A DNA stretch of 64,000 bases from Artocarpus heterophyllus (taxonomy: Eukaryota > Streptophyta > Magnoliopsida > Rosales > Moraceae). Below, piece by piece: positions 32,144 to 45,176 of the stretch. Made by a program: the position numbers and the translations under genes. The stretch lies in assembly GCA_025403435.1 (NCBI GenBank), contig CM046350.1, forward strand, positions 19,565,274-19,629,273. The letters are read 5' to 3'. Every line of letters begins with the position of its first letter. The stretch's first letter is position 1. The notes beneath the pieces are model-generated. The model ran no database searches and was not told the DNA's origin. It worked only from the letters and a program-made list of their open reading frames with translations.

Positions 32144-34619
32144 TCATTTAAGAAGGGATCTTGCTAGATGTTCACGAGCAGTTGCCAATGCTTGACTTAT
32201 TGTCTGCAAAAAAGAAAATGTAATCCATTTGTTCACATAATTTATTTTCATGTTTAGCTCTTCTTTGTCCTTTCTCGTGAAAAAGATTGGAAGAGGGCGA
32301 ATTCAAAAGAGAGAAACTACATACCTGCTCAGACAATGGAGCTCCGGCATCCATACTGTGACTTGCTACCTTTTGTGCTATAACATTTGCGTCAGTCTCA
32401 AGGATAATGCTGGGTAAAGAAGAAACAGGTAAGTCTGGGGAGTTATCATTTTCAAGGGCTAAGGAGGATTGATTTTTCGAAAAAGTCCGTAAAACTTGAA
32501 AGAAAAGGGACTGCAAATACTGAATGTAGAGTCCCTCTAAATAATGAATCTGGAGAAGGAATATTGCATACCCGCCATCAATGATTTCATCAAGGCATAA
32601 CAGAATGAGATCCAAGTTCTCAAGTGCCTCCTTCTTATCCACATTGCCTCTGGAACAAATATATGTATTAACATTATAGACAAGAGACAATATACTTGAA
32701 AATTTATGGATGGTAAATGCATAGGAGCAGAGACCAGAGAACTGGAAAAGGGCACACCTAAGGAGAAGGCCAACTGCATCAAAAAATCCCTGAAGAACCG
32801 TGGCTAAGATGAGTTCATTTTCATCTTCTCCTCCAGTGACAAAAAAATGAAGGTCTTGAACAAACTTGTAAACAACGATATTGTTCTCAAACATTGCTAT
32901 CTCCGCTGTAGACAGTAGTAAGGCATGGAAGTTGTGAGAATCAAAATTAAGGAAAGCAAAATAGCAATGTTACTTTTCTCAACCATTAAGAACAAAGAGA
33001 CAATTAAATATCATACTCCTTAAAACAATATGCACAAAAAAATATTCATACTCCTTGAAACAATATGCACAAAAAAAATTATTCACTTGTTTAATGATCA
33101 CAAAACATTATCAAAATTCTAAAAGCGTATGACTCCAATCACCAATTTAATGTCTTTGTATCACAAACCCCATAGGATGCCTGTTAGTTTGTGCAAATAC
33201 TATGCATGATTCAAGCAGGGTAAGACAAGCATGCAATACTTGTATATAGATGGTGAAAGAGCTAAGTAAGTGACTTGTAACCTTTTTGCATGTATCAAAA
33301 GCACTCAAAAAAATAATTAAATATACATTTGAAAGGAGGTGGAAACAAATACCTTGACAGAAAAGTAATAAAAAGAAAAGTTACCTTCGGTCCTTGCATT
33401 AGTCTTTTGGGTCTTGGTAAATACGGACTTTTCAAAAGCTTCTTTTGCACTATTTGTTGGCCAGTCATCTGAATAATACTTAACAGCAACACGCTTCCCT
33501 TCAGAATCAAGGAGGAGGATGCTTTTCACAGATGGGCAAGTCTCCTGCAGAAAATTGATTTAGTACAAATAAAATAAAGACAGAGAGATCTCCAAAGTCT
33601 GGATCAATAATCACCCAAGTGTAACAACTTATTCTCAAACTTAAAACAAGAAAACAAATTGCAGCGCTGCGCCCTAAATGGTGGTCAAGTGTTGCAAACT
33701 CCAAGAAGATTAGCTAAGTTTTACCGTGTAGTTTGATACTTAAGTGTTCTTGTTGCAAAGATAAGTTATTCCAATGCAATAAATGTGCTATCTGATTGGA
33801 ATATATACTCGTATCAGTAACCTCAAACATAGAAGAATTAGAAAATCTACTCCTACACATCTTGTATTGATTGGATCTATCAAACTCCGAAATTCAGTGA
33901 AATTTAGAACTGCAGTAACCATCTTGCTTTTTCAATCTGAACTGACCATGAAATAACTGGGACAAAAAAAGATGATCCAGAACAGAATTTGTTATAATAA
34001 CACGTAACTCGGTTTCAATCTCACAACCCCCTATAAAGAATCAAATTTTGGCTGTAGCTGACAAATTAATGGGATCAATTTTTAGAACATAGAGCAAGAA
34101 ATGCCAGAGATGATACTTATGTATACAAATTAAGCAAGCTCCTGAGTGCAAAGCAAAATTTTCTTTCAGAATTTGATTTTTCCAATTTCAGCAAATGTGG
34201 ATATACGCAGTAATATGATACACAACATATATAGATACATGCTAATCCACAAGTATATATTTGGATCACTAAGAACACGAATTTAGCCAAGTCCAAAGAA
34301 CATGCAAGATCTAGGCATAAGAGAAAATTGGATCCGAATTCAATGGCCGTAAAGCATAATAACTCCAGATCGCCTTCGTTTCACACTCAGATCTACGTCG
34401 AAACCCTAATCTACACCATTATCATTTCTCAAATCCAATCGCACAGAAATTGAGGCCAGAAATTCCCCTAAAACGCCCCACAGTAAAACTACAAATAAGA
34501 ACAAAATAGCAAGGATTTCCCAAAGAAAAAATAGAGCGAGATTGCAGAAATGAAATAACAAAAAGAAGAAAACAACAGATCTGTTTGGAAAGAAAGAAAG
34601 TGCGAAAGAAACTGACCAT
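32144..34619 (-). CDS. COPZ: Coatomer subunit zeta, copy B
   Basis: Exons on the minus strand: 34,617-34,619 (ATG), 33,385-33,544, 32,758-32,905, 32,572-32,649, 32,325-32,409, 32,144-32,203. The 177-aa product appears identical to copy A; the only exon change noticed is a silent GGG/GGA in exon 5. All splice sites are kept. In this copy introns 3 (108 nt) and 4 (162 nt) are both multiples of three and free of in-frame stops, so one ORF spans exons 3 to 5 without a break. Intron 5 is 121 nt, one base longer than in A, and shifts frame if retained. COPI coat function as for copy A. Confidence 0.95.
33545..34616 (-). other. Long first intron of zeta-COP, copy B
   Basis: 1,072 nt, with the AAACCCTAA telo-box-like motif on the plus strand at 34,401-34,409. 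Confidence 0.7.
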
Positions 34620-34944
34620 GTTTGCTTTCTTTCTGTAACAAAATTTTCCCGGAAAATGTTTGGACTCTGGTTGGAGCAGAGCCTTCCCAACAACACAACG
34701 CCTGCGAAAGTGCGAAATTTTTTTGCGTCTTGTTTCTTGAAGTTAAACAATACAATTTTACCAATCTCACCCCTAGAAATTCCATTATTTGTTAATTTAT
34801 CCCTAAACTATTCTAATTTCCACATAATATGACACGTGCCCGAGAGCACACGATCTCTCTCCACGCTTCGCTTCTGTTTTGCATTTCAATTTCTCAGCAC
34901 AGCAAAACAAGCTCCTTTCACTTTCTAAGGGTAATGTTTAGGTT
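34620..34944. promoter_or_regulatory. Bidirectional promoter zeta-COP / PCD, copy B
   Basis: 325 bp between divergent start codons. G-box CACGTG at 34,833-34,838. Compared with copy A it lacks the CCTCACACCTAGAATATG-type stretch just before the G-box and has ACATAATATGA instead; the leader has an extra CACAG. Confidence 0.75.
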
Positions 34945-37478
34945 ATGTCTCGGATATTACAGATTTCTCTTCTTTCTCTCTCTAAACCTAAGGTACTCTA
35001 ATTTTCTCTCTCTATCCTCTCTCTTCCGTAGTCTTCATGTTCGTCTCTTTTATGGTTTTCTCTCCGTTGATTTCAGACGCCATTGACATCGGTGTTTCAA
35101 AGCTTGCTTGGAGCACATGGACGGTACTAATTTTTATCTTTGTCAAACTTATACATACATATATATATATATATACACATATATATTTACACTATGTGTT
35201 TTGCGTGTCTAAAGCAATTTATATAAACAGAAAGAATGGTGATATTGAAAAACATAAAAATAAAATCAAATTTGACGAACGCTATGTGTTTGTGTTTTGT
35301 TTCCAAGTTATAGCATTCAATTATTTTTGGATTGGGGATATTTGGAACACTATTATGTTGTGCGTGTTATTTCTTCAGGAACTGATATTTGGTTTTTAAT
35401 ATTGTGCCGAAAGATAATCTGTTTCTTCTTTCATCTTTGCTTTCTGTTTTTGTTTTTTGGTAGCATTTGGATTCTTCCTTATGGATTAGATAAGATTATG
35501 ACATTTTTTTTAATAGTAGTTCTGTTGGAAGAAAATCAGATCGAAATTTATATGTAGATGGGGCTTCCAAAGGCATTACTTTTCTTTACCTATGGCATTT
35601 GGAACAGTTTTGTTGTGTTTAGATGCCAAAAACAAGTTTTCATCATAACACATGCTTTTTCTTTTTTCTCATGATACGTGCTTTTCATATACAAAAATAA
35701 GTTTCTTATTAACATTATAGCAATAAATACACCCTTTCCAACCCCCTTCCTCTTATGAATCGTTTTCAGTTAGCTTTATGCTTCCCCTTTTTGGAGACGA
35801 GTAATGTTGTGTCTGTGGATTTTTTTACTTACATACAGTTCCACTAGCTGGTTACGTGACATACTACGGGGAAATCTGGGCGTGTCCTCAAGTAGAAAGT
35901 CAGTTAACCTGTTTAGAACTTTTTGCACCGGCCAAGGTGCGTTAGAGCTTTAGCCACTTCTGATATGATAACTAAATGCTAATTCATATGAAAAGCTTCT
36001 ATATTTAATTTGATTATTGTTTTGGAGAATACCAAATTGAATTCATGATCTTTTGTCGTACTTTGTCCTTTGTGTCTCGTCTAGCTTTCGTCTGCTATTT
36101 GTTCTTGTTGCGATCTTTCTACAGAGAATGTGATAATGCAAACATTATTCTGCAGTTGAAATGGTTTTCTTTCTATCTTGACCCTTTCTGCTCGCTACGT
36201 TAGATTTGTCAACAAAGAAGTGCGTACCCTGCAATGCAAAGGATTTGCAACCCATGACTGAAGAAGCAGCAAAAGACCTGATTACACGGGTTTGTAGTTA
36301 AATGTCTTGTCTTACACCTGAATCGTATTCCAGAGTATTTCCCTTTAATCTGTAGTTCTGGAAAATTCTTTAATCTTTAGGTGGATGGATGGAACCTTCT
36401 CACTGAAGCTGGTCCAATGAAACTGACTCGGTCATGGAAAGTGAAGAGTTTCACGAAGGGATTGGAATTATTCAAGCTTGTAGCTGATGTTGCAGAAGCT
36501 GAAGGTATCTGATTTTCCATTCTTTTCTGATGCATGTACATGAGAGTTCATGAGTCATGCCCATTCATTGAAGATGGTGGAATTTATGTCAATGTGATTG
36601 CACAGATCATCATCCAGATCTTCACCTTGTTGGATGGAATAGTGTCACAATTGAGATCTGGACACATTCAGTTGGTAAGCATTATCCCATAATCAAACAA
36701 TGTTTTTTTTTTCCTTTTTTGTTTTCAGATTGCTTTGATGACCATATTGTTGATTTAAATTTTCTTCTAGTTTCAATTTCTATATGTTTTCGCCTAGGGT
36801 GGTTTTATTTAGTAATCTTATCTGGAAGTAGTTGTGATGAACAGAAAATTAATTTGAATGCCTATATCATTTAGAGTAGCTAATTTGGCGCCCGATAGAG
36901 AAAAACTGATTTCTTTCTGAACTTTAAGGCTGAGATTCATAGTGTGCTAGAGATTTGAACCTCTTGACTAGGGCATTAAGAATGTCAATAGGCCCATACT
37001 GGATACTATATTCCATGATGTTACATTTTGCACTATTGTTGAATAATTTCTATATCTTTTCACTGAAGAAACAAAGGCAGAATGCAGTGGCGAAATTAAG
37101 ATAATCTCTCACCTTAATTATCTACAAATTCGTCTCCTCCCATTGATTGACCTGCATTGAACCAAACTCTCCATTTCGTTAACATTTTTTGGAGTCGTGC
37201 TCTGCTTCATATTTTCTTCAGTGGGTTGCTTGATCATATTTCACACTAAACAACTTCCGGTTAGGGAATTGCCTTGAGAACATTCGAAGTCATTCTGTAC
37301 GAGGATCAATATTATCCTTTATATCTCTGCTATACTTTTTGCTAAAAAAAACGGATGAAATCTTGATATCTTTTCCCCCTTGTGATCAGGTGGATTGACT
37401 GAGAATGACTTCATACTTGCTGCAAAGATCAATGCGCTTGACTTGCACCACCTGCTGAGGAAGAAAGTTGCAAAGTGA
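34945..37478 (+). CDS. Pterin-4a-carbinolamine dehydratase, copy B
   Basis: Exons 34,945-34,992, 35,077-35,123, 35,839-35,936, 36,204-36,289, 36,381-36,504, 36,606-36,674, 37,390-37,478, giving 186 aa. The only residue change seen relative to copy A is His10 to Leu in the presequence (CAT to CTT). Exon 3 has one silent change. Active-site H136, H137 and H155 are kept. Same divergent pairing with zeta-COP. Confidence 0.94.
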
Positions 37479-37988
37479 ACCTTTGTAGTTTTCTGAACGT
37501 GTTGTCTGCAATAAAAAATCGTGGTCATATAATATGCTCATCTATCTATCCTTATGGATGTTATAAACAGTGCTACAACCTGCAGCTTCTTGCTTCTTTG
37601 TTTTGTTTTGTTTTGTTTTTGTTTTTGGTTTTTTTTTGTTTTATTTTATTTTATTTATTTTTGTTCATTTTTGTTAGACAAGCGGTTCATAATATATGCT
37701 ACATGTATAAGGGGTGATTGAAATTTTGGGAGGCGTTGCTTGCTTGCTTCCCCTTTTTTCTTTTCGTTTTCTTTTACTTTTTTTTGGGTGAAATCTTATA
37801 TTTTACTTATCCATACAGATGTCTTCCTAATTACTTATATTTGCATTTTTTCCTTCCTTTTTTTCTATTTTCTGTCTATATATATTGGATATAATTATTT
37901 TATAACGTGGTTCATCTACTTATTTTTTTTATTTATTTTATTTTTTGTAATTAGCTTCTAGTTTAATCTTATTCAGTTCTACATCTCA
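37479..37988. other. T-rich 3' flank of PCD, copy B
   Basis: Counterpart of 14,729-15,252, with a shorter T/G run near 37,630. Confidence 0.55.
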
Positions 37989-38051
37989 ATGCCCAACGCC
38001 TAGGCGCTTCATGCCCAGCGCCTAGGCGCTTCATGCCCAGCGCCTAGGCGC
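37989..38051. repeat. 22-bp palindromic VNTR, three units
   Basis: Core GCGCCTAGGCGC repeated with one more unit than copy A. Confidence 0.9.
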
Positions 38052-38055
38052 CCTT

Positions 38056-39715
38056 CAACCAACGCCTTAGTGGACAAAACACCTAAAGATAGTAGGAATC
38101 TAATTGCCAATATGGTGACTAACTCTCAACAATTCAATAGCCGACCTGAACCACCTCTAAAGAATATGACTATGGTTTGGACATCATCCAATATTGAGTA
38201 GCAACTTGCCTATCTTACATTACTTGTTCAACAAATGATAGTAGGAAATATGTAGCAAGAAAAAATGTGTAGAATTTGTTTCACAGTAGGGCATTCAGGC
38301 CACGCAGATCAAGCAAATGCTATATGAAGATTTTTGGAACAACAAAGACAAAAGTCCCCTTCTTCAATACCTACAATATCGGATGGTGAGATCATCTGAA
38401 TTTAGCTATTTGCAAAATCATTAACAAGTTACTCCTAATCCTATTATGAATCATCCATAGGGTTTCACTCAACCAAGGCCACAATAACTATATCAAGCTC
38501 GGTCACAACCTGCGCTGTAAGCACAGGTCTGTCCCTAGAAGACATGGTTAGAAATTTAGCAACTAATACTTTGCAATTTCAACAAGAAACAAGGGCGGGT
38601 ATTCAAAGTTTGGAGAATCAATTAGGCCAATTGGCTAGCGCTGTGAGCATGTTGGAGGCACAAGGATCATGAAGATTGTCATCCCAATATGTGGGTCAAT
38701 TCTAGAGAGAATGCTTATGCGTTGATCTTGAAAATGGAAAACAACTTAAGGCTTCACCAGAAAAGGCACCAGAATCCACGTAAGAAAGGAAGAAACAAAA
38801 AGGAAGTTGCCCTTAAGAAGGATGAAACCATGTCTCCTATAGAAAGTACACTGACACTTAAGGTAATTTCTACGGTCCTTATAGATTTCTTCTCCACCTT
38901 TTCTAAGCAAGTTTGCAAAATCTAAGAAGGAGGAACATGAAAGAGAGATTTTGACAACCTTTTGAAAAGTGGAGGAGAATATACTTTTGTTGGATGCCAT
39001 TAAACAGGTGCAACGTTATGCAAAGTTCCTTAAGGCATTGTGCACCTCCAAACGTAAGTGAAAGGGAGATGAGATGATAAGTGTGGGGGAAAATGTGTCT
39101 GTTGTTTTACAAAGAAAGCTCCCCAAAGGTGCAAAGATCTAGGTATGTTCACTATACTTTGCACAATTAGCAACACCATGTTTGAAAAGTAGTATTAGAT
39201 TTAGGAGCATCTATTAATGTTATGCCTTATTTTATTTATGCCTCTCTAAATATTGGTACACTTAAGAAAACTAGCGTAGTTTTAACTTGTCAATCGATCT
39301 AATGCATCTCCCATGAGAATTATGGAAATTGTTTTGGTGGAGGTCAATGAATTAGTCTTCCCAGCTGATTTTTATGTTTTGGAGATGGAGGATGATACAT
39401 CCCCTAATCCGACACACATACTCTTAAAGAGCATTCTTGAAAATTGCTTGGACCAAAATAGATGTTCATGATGAAACCTTAACCATGGAATTTGATGGCG
39501 AAGGTATTTGTTTGAATATCTTTGAGACAACGAGATATCCAAGTGACTTTACATTTTTTTTTTTTTTTTTTTTTTGCAGTTGACATGATTGAATATATTA
39601 CACAGAAAATTTTTAAGTTGACTAGCAAGGAGGATTTGGAAATCGCCATTAGTAAGAACCTAGAGCTAGAACATCCCAAAGGCCAAAAAAGGTGTGCAAT
39701 TGATTGACAATGAAT
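38056..39715 (+). pseudogene. Ty3/gypsy gag-protease remnant, copy B
   Basis: Counterpart of 15,300-16,960, with the same gag and DLGASINVMPY protease pieces and the same kinds of breaks. Confidence 0.87.
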
Positions 39716-41178
39716 GAATAAAAAAGGATCCATTTCAGGCTCAAGACATTAAACCAAGCGCTAATCGAGAGGCAACTTAAAAGGATATAGAGTGTACCAT
39801 AACCATATTTGATCTCTCTTACTCTCCTCCATATTCTCTTTTTAATTCTTTATTGGGTTTTCTTTGTTCTTTTTTTTTTTCCCCTCTTTTCTTCTATAGC
39901 TAGCTCTTTTTCTCTTTTTTTGCGAGGATTAAGGGCAAAGGAATTAATGTTACATTGAGGACTATGTAAGAATTAAGTGTAAAGGGAGAGATTTAAAATT
40001 TTATCATTAGAATTGCATTTTGGTTAGGTTTTTATTGTTTTTTAGAAATATATATATATATGTTTTTTATGTTAGCTTTTTGAGCCCCAGAATGCTTTCC
40101 AACTACTTTGATGAGCATTAAGTTTTAATGTTATGGCTTTATTTGATGACGAGTATTGTTTTGGATCTTGATGAAATTCTTTAGTGAATATGTTTTGATG
40201 ATGAATATGTTTTTATGATGATTATATTCAAGGCATGTTATTCGATACAGAGATACACATGCTAGGATAAGTAAATTATTATATTTTTCACTTTTATTAT
40301 TGTTTAATTTTGACATGCAAGAGTTAAATGTTAAAACTCTTAGGTATTTCAAAAGCAAACGCTTAAGCAAGCATCACCGGAAAAATGATTAAGGTAATAT
40401 AATTTTAACACCATTACCAAATCTGCCAGTTCCCCTACTGATGTTCTCAAAAAAAAATCCCCCTAAGAAGCTAGTTTTAGCATTCATTAAGATCTTTTTT
40501 TTAGGTACCCACATCTCGGTGCCCAGCCCAAGCCTACTTATATTTTTATGCTTATTCTAAAAATGAATTGGAGCTAACAATAAAGAGACTTGCCTACATG
40601 GTGAATTCTTTGATTGGATTTTTGGATGTTACAAGGTTGGTTCGAATGAAACACAATGATACTTGACTTGTGTTTTTTGTTTGCTTCTATTGGTGTTGAG
40701 AAGTGTTCCTTGAAGAATTCTATGATGTCTTTGACTCTATGAAGTTTTTAAAATCTTTGTGATATCCTTTCCCTTTGTTCTTATAGCCGTTATCCTTTGA
40801 CTCCATTACAACCTATCTTTTGATTTCAGGAGTTGTCTTCGGCATAGTGGAGATTTATATCAAAGGAAAAGCATATGATGTTCGACACTCTCATTAGAAA
40901 TTGGCTAATCATTTTTATGAGCTTTATGAGGATTTTACTTATTTAAAGCATGCACAGCAAAATCATTATTAACATTGGCTATTTCCTACACAAACTTGAG
41001 TATAATTGTCATAGAGATGTGCTCACTCTTAAATGAATATAGATCTAATTTAACGCTTGTTTAATTTCAGACCTAAAATCTCTTATTGCCCTTTAAGACA
41101 AAATACTGGAAGGTTATTTTTTCTTCTTCTTTTTGTCTAGGTTTGCTTAAGGATCAGCAAATGATAAGTGGGGGAATT
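39716..41178. other. Gypsy 3' non-coding part, copy B
   Basis: Counterpart of 16,961-18,951 without the solo LTR. The single CCAA empty site is at 40,528-40,531. No gene. Confidence 0.55.
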
Positions 41179-41534
41179 TGATATACATTTAATTTCACAT
41201 ATTTTTTGATCAAATTTTTTAAACTTCTTTGCAAAGTTTCTTGATTTCTTTGAGTTTTTTTATTTGTGTTTTATGTTCTGTTGGAGTTTTGGAGTCAAAG
41301 GAATAAACTGGAGAAGAATAGCGATACTTGAGGCAACAAAAAAAAATACATCAGCATATATTTTCCAACACCGTGGAAGACAGGGCCTAGAGGTGGAAGT
41401 CTAGCTTTGGCTACTAAAGTGAAATAGTACATCAAGCAGTAGGTCTGAACACGAGTTGGGTTGAGTGGGTTAAGGGTAAAATCATGGGTCAGGCTAACCT
41501 TTTCGATTTGAAGAAATCATGGGTTAAGGTATCA
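41179..41534 (+). mobile_element. Truncated gypsy LTR, copy B
   Basis: 356 bp starting TGATATACATTTAATTTC, the same length as in copy A. Beyond it the two copies diverge. Confidence 0.7.
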
Positions 41535-43674
41535 ATGAGCCTAAAATGAAAACGCAATCTCGGTTTCGACTTACGTTAGGTCGGTTTGGTTTAATATATG
41601 TATTATGATGTGATAAGTTTAGCACAGTAGAAGGCCTAATGAATTAGTTAAGCACACAAAATTTCAAGAGGTTAGAGGCTCAAGTATAGGGAGGAGCAAT
41701 TTTCAAGTTTTATGTTTTGCCTTCAGGTTGGATCAACCTACTTCGAGCTACGCCTCCCTAAGCCTGAAGGCCAACCCGTGGGCTCAGTTTTAGAAAGGTT
41801 AGGCCCGAAGGCCATCCCATGGGCTCTGTTTTAAAAAGGTTGGGCCCATTTCATTTAGGCTAATTGATAAAATAAAAATAGGCCCAATTTTGGTTTAGGT
41901 CAGTCGGTTTCATCAAGTTAGGCCAAAGTTTGTATAAGCATATTGAACAAAATGTTTGGTGCCACAGTGCTGAGGCCTTGGAGCCATGGGTCCCAGACTC
42001 GAGTTTTCCAATTTTAAAAGTTGTGAACTTTTCCAAAATTGTTCTCATATGAAAACCTATAAATAGATTGCCTTTTAGGTTGTTTTGAAGAGATTTTTCA
42101 TCAAATTTAGGAGGCCAAAAAGAAGGGAAGAGAGAGACTTAAGTTGTGGCTAAGTAGAATCATCTGCATAGAAGACTTTTTAAAACCATAGTCGATCTTC
42201 TTCTTTCTTCGTTCTTTTCCTCTCCTATGTTGTTAGTTTTATGTTTCCTGTTTAATATTTACAATTATGTTAGGTTTTTTTTTTTTTGTTAATGGTAATT
42301 TCAAAACCTTAAAGATGGTTTTTAGTAAATTTTTAGATTTTTTTCCCATCAATTTAAATTGTTTATGTTCCTCTAAATTTCTTGTGTTAAAGTTTTTTTC
42401 TTGTTTATTTTGGGTGCGTAAATAAGTGAGCATGATAATTATCTATTATTAGGTTAGAACATTGATCTATAATTGTCGAGTTTTTCTAATGACAAGTAGC
42501 AAATTGTGATCAATGATTATAGGAGATTTTTGTTTGATTGCGTGTGAAACATAGCTCAAAATAAATAAACCAAGCTTTTGCGTTTGTTTTTAAAATCAAC
42601 CTATATTTTTCTTATTGCTTCCATCGAATTAAATTTAGAGAGAATTCTAAGTTATGTAACAGAAAAAGATTGAGTAAAGAGCTTATTCTACTTAACAATA
42701 AAGTAAGAAAAGATCAAGATAATTGAGCTTGTAATTATCTTAGGTTTGATAATTTCAATAAAAAGGTAGAAATCACATATTAATTTCAATCAAAAGTAAC
42801 TATCAATGATGGGTGATTTGCTATAAATTTTCAATTTTGACAACTTGTCAAAATTAAAAATTTAAAAGGTAAATTGCTAATGTGCAACAAGTTCAAGCGC
42901 AATAGTGCTAAAAACCTTTCTTTCTTTCTTTTTTCTGCACATTCTTAATAGCCTCACCCTATGACTGTAAAGCTAGAGATCGGGATGTACATGCACCATG
43001 TAATTTTGCTATAAGGTATTGCAAAGAGAGAGCTCTTCCACGACCCACTTAGTTTCCTTGCCTTTTGTTATCCTTAGTTTTTCTTTTTCTTTTTCCTTTT
43101 TTTATATTGTATAAATTGTTTGGCAAGTCCTTGAACTTTTTCAAAGATTACTCGCTAGTTCCTAATCTTGTTTAGCTCAACTGACTTTGAACTCACAAAA
43201 AGAGTGCAAAATGACGAAGATGCATGACGTCGGTTAATTTCTTCTCTTTTCCACATCACATGATTGTCATGTGTGGCATTTAATAGGGGTATTTTATACA
43301 ATAACAATTTTAATTTCATTTTTAATAAAAATATAAACTAAGACTAATGAAATTGTTAAACAGTATCAAAAAAATTGTTAAAGAATTTTAGAAACAAAAA
43401 AATTGTTAAGTAGAGACACAAACCAAGGGCTGCAACTAGTGCACCCGCCTTGGGCAACCCCTCCCTCTAGTGAACCCCTTCCCTTGCGATCACTTCCTTT
43501 GCGTCTGCTTTCCCATGACCATGTCTCCTTCTATTCCTCCTTCTCCTCCTCCTCCTTCACCTCTTCCTCTTCTTCTTCTTCTTGTCTCAGAAGCCGCGGC
43601 CACCATGCTGCCCAATCTGCTGGTGCCTCCCCAAAAGATCCTCCTCCTCTGTGCAACCCTCCACAATGCCTCCC
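41535..43674. other. Repeat-like spacer, no gene recognised
   Basis: Single-copy in this window. It contains a two-unit repeat of about 46 bp (GAAGGCCAACCCGTGGGCTC and GAAGGCCATCCCATGGGCTC, 41,760-41,850), a TATA-like CCTATAAATAG (42,055) followed by a CT-rich leader that resembles an LTR or transposon promoter, and a CT-rich stretch (43,430-43,670). The Ser/Pro-rich ORFs near 43,403-43,727 overlap each other on different frames and are not credible. Confidence 0.5.
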
Positions 43675-44160
43675 TGTGTACACCACCAAACATAATCCTA
43701 AAAGACCCATCTAGTTACATTAAGTAGTGTTACATCTTACCTTTGTACTTATGTTAACCTTAATATGTCATTCGAAAGGAGTGTAAAAATATGGGTAAAT
43801 TTGAACTTTTAAAGAGTTTTAAGTAGTGAAGATATCAAACCATATGTAATACACCTAAAAAGGGCTGGCCAAATATATATAATATAATACATCTCCCAAA
43901 AATAGCTCAGTCGTGTACTATATATAATCCCTCTAGCTCACCAAAATGCATATACAATAAGACCACAAAATAACAGGTCAGCTAGTTTATATACGTTAGC
44001 CTTGAGCATCAAGTGTGCACCAGCCAAACATCTAGTCCTCAACTAGTGCTTGGACGTGCCCTCATCTGCATCACCATAAGAATAAGTGAGCTAATGCCCA
44101 CTAAGTAGAATTATGCAAGCATGAGTAGTATATAAATGAACAAGCTCAATTAATATACGT
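43675..44160 (-). mobile_element. Gypsy 3' LTR, terminal piece
   Basis: Matches 55,129-55,616 of the 5' LTR: CACCACC....AATCCTAAAAGACC, then GTTACATTAAGTAGT.TTACATC and CTAGTCCTCAACTAGTGCT. The match stops after AATTAATATA near 44,158. Confidence 0.85.
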
Positions 44161-44527
44161 TACATAATTCATATTTTCTACAGAGCATTCCCACAATTTA
44201 CTTTGGTACTTCCACAAAACATTAACAAAATACTACACATTACAAACATGATACGGATACGTTTCAAGAGTACAAGGCACTCTGTATATCCAGCTGCCCA
44301 TATCATGCATGCTTAGAGAATACAAAAACATCGATAAATAAAAGATCGGATCACAAGTGGGATGTGCTTTGAGAGCATCACGTACTCCATATCACCAGCC
44401 ATCCCGGCATTAGGGTCAATGAATCTAAAAGTTTTTAACAACATACCACAAGAAATAGAGTGTGGGAAAAATGGTTATTCGTGACACATTAAATACGATC
44501 ATACATGCCATGGATAAAACCAAAAGA

Positions 44528-45176
44528 TTACAAATAAAGATTTAAATCAAATGGCTGCTTCTGGGTTTCCTTCTCCCATTTAAGCTTGGATGTTACAGTT
44601 TCAGACTCTAGATGGATGATTTGCATCTTATCTCACAATTCCTCAACTGTTGAAGCAGTTACAAAGATTTTTCTCCCCGATTCTACAATGAAGTTTTCTT
44701 CCACAGTGTAATCTAGAAATTTAAAGACCATCATAAAAACCATTTACCTTTGAAAGTCCCAAGGGTTTGGAATGAAAGCCCAATAAATGCCGACTAGCAA
44801 TTACGAATATTTTCTCAAGATACCTAAACTACCAGGTAATACTATAAAAGCATCAAAATTATCAATCATGGTTTTATGTCGTTCAGGGGTGTGTAAAACT
44901 CTTTTCTCCTTACCTATTGTTTTTCCACAAAGATTCCCCTCAGCTAGGATTTGAGGAATAATCCCTAGGACTTCGACACTACCAGACTTAGCTGTTGTTG
45001 TCACATTTCTCATTAATCCTAAACTACCACCCCCATAGGTCAGGTTAAGCTTTCTACATGCTCAGGCTTGCCCTAAGTGTCTTGCAGCTTCTAGATAGAC
45101 TTTATCTTTTTCTTGGACTGGTACCACAAAAGACACAAACATTCTTTATTTTCTTGGTAGACTAGGAGGTAGACAT
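44528..45176 (-). pseudogene. Intronless LOG-like pseudogene
   Basis: Minus-strand relic of a LONELY GUY-type cytokinin riboside 5'-monophosphate phosphoribohydrolase. In order, across frames: KNVCVFCGTSPRKK (N-terminal nucleotide-binding loop), VYLEAARHLGQA, LTYGGGSLGLM, VEVLGIIPQILAEGNLCGKT, ERHKTMIDNFDAFIVLPGSLG (PGGxGT degraded to PGSLGI), NGFYDGL, KFLDYTVEENFIVESGRKIF, TASTVEEL, and the C-terminal VTSKLKWEKE. The 649 bp covers the entire normal protein length with no introns, unlike typical plant LOG genes. Stops and frameshifts (TAG at codon 5, TGA after LGQA and after VEEL) kill it. It is in the same orientation as the surrounding retroelement. Confidence 0.87.

Larger units (their letters stand above)
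22421..41534. repeat. Segmental duplication, copy B
   Basis: Right copy of the direct duplication, matching 1-19,307. It keeps about 311 bp (22,921-23,231) absent from A, and lacks the 514-bp solo LTR. At 41,534 it passes into unrelated sequence, so the CorA segment that follows copy A is not repeated here. The coding exons of zeta-COP and PCD are almost unchanged between copies while the transposon parts show more differences. Confidence 0.95.

Noticed and set aside
43403..43727. Ser/Pro-rich ORFs on both strands
   Set aside because: Three overlapping frames in a CT-rich repeat; no promoter, splice or domain support.
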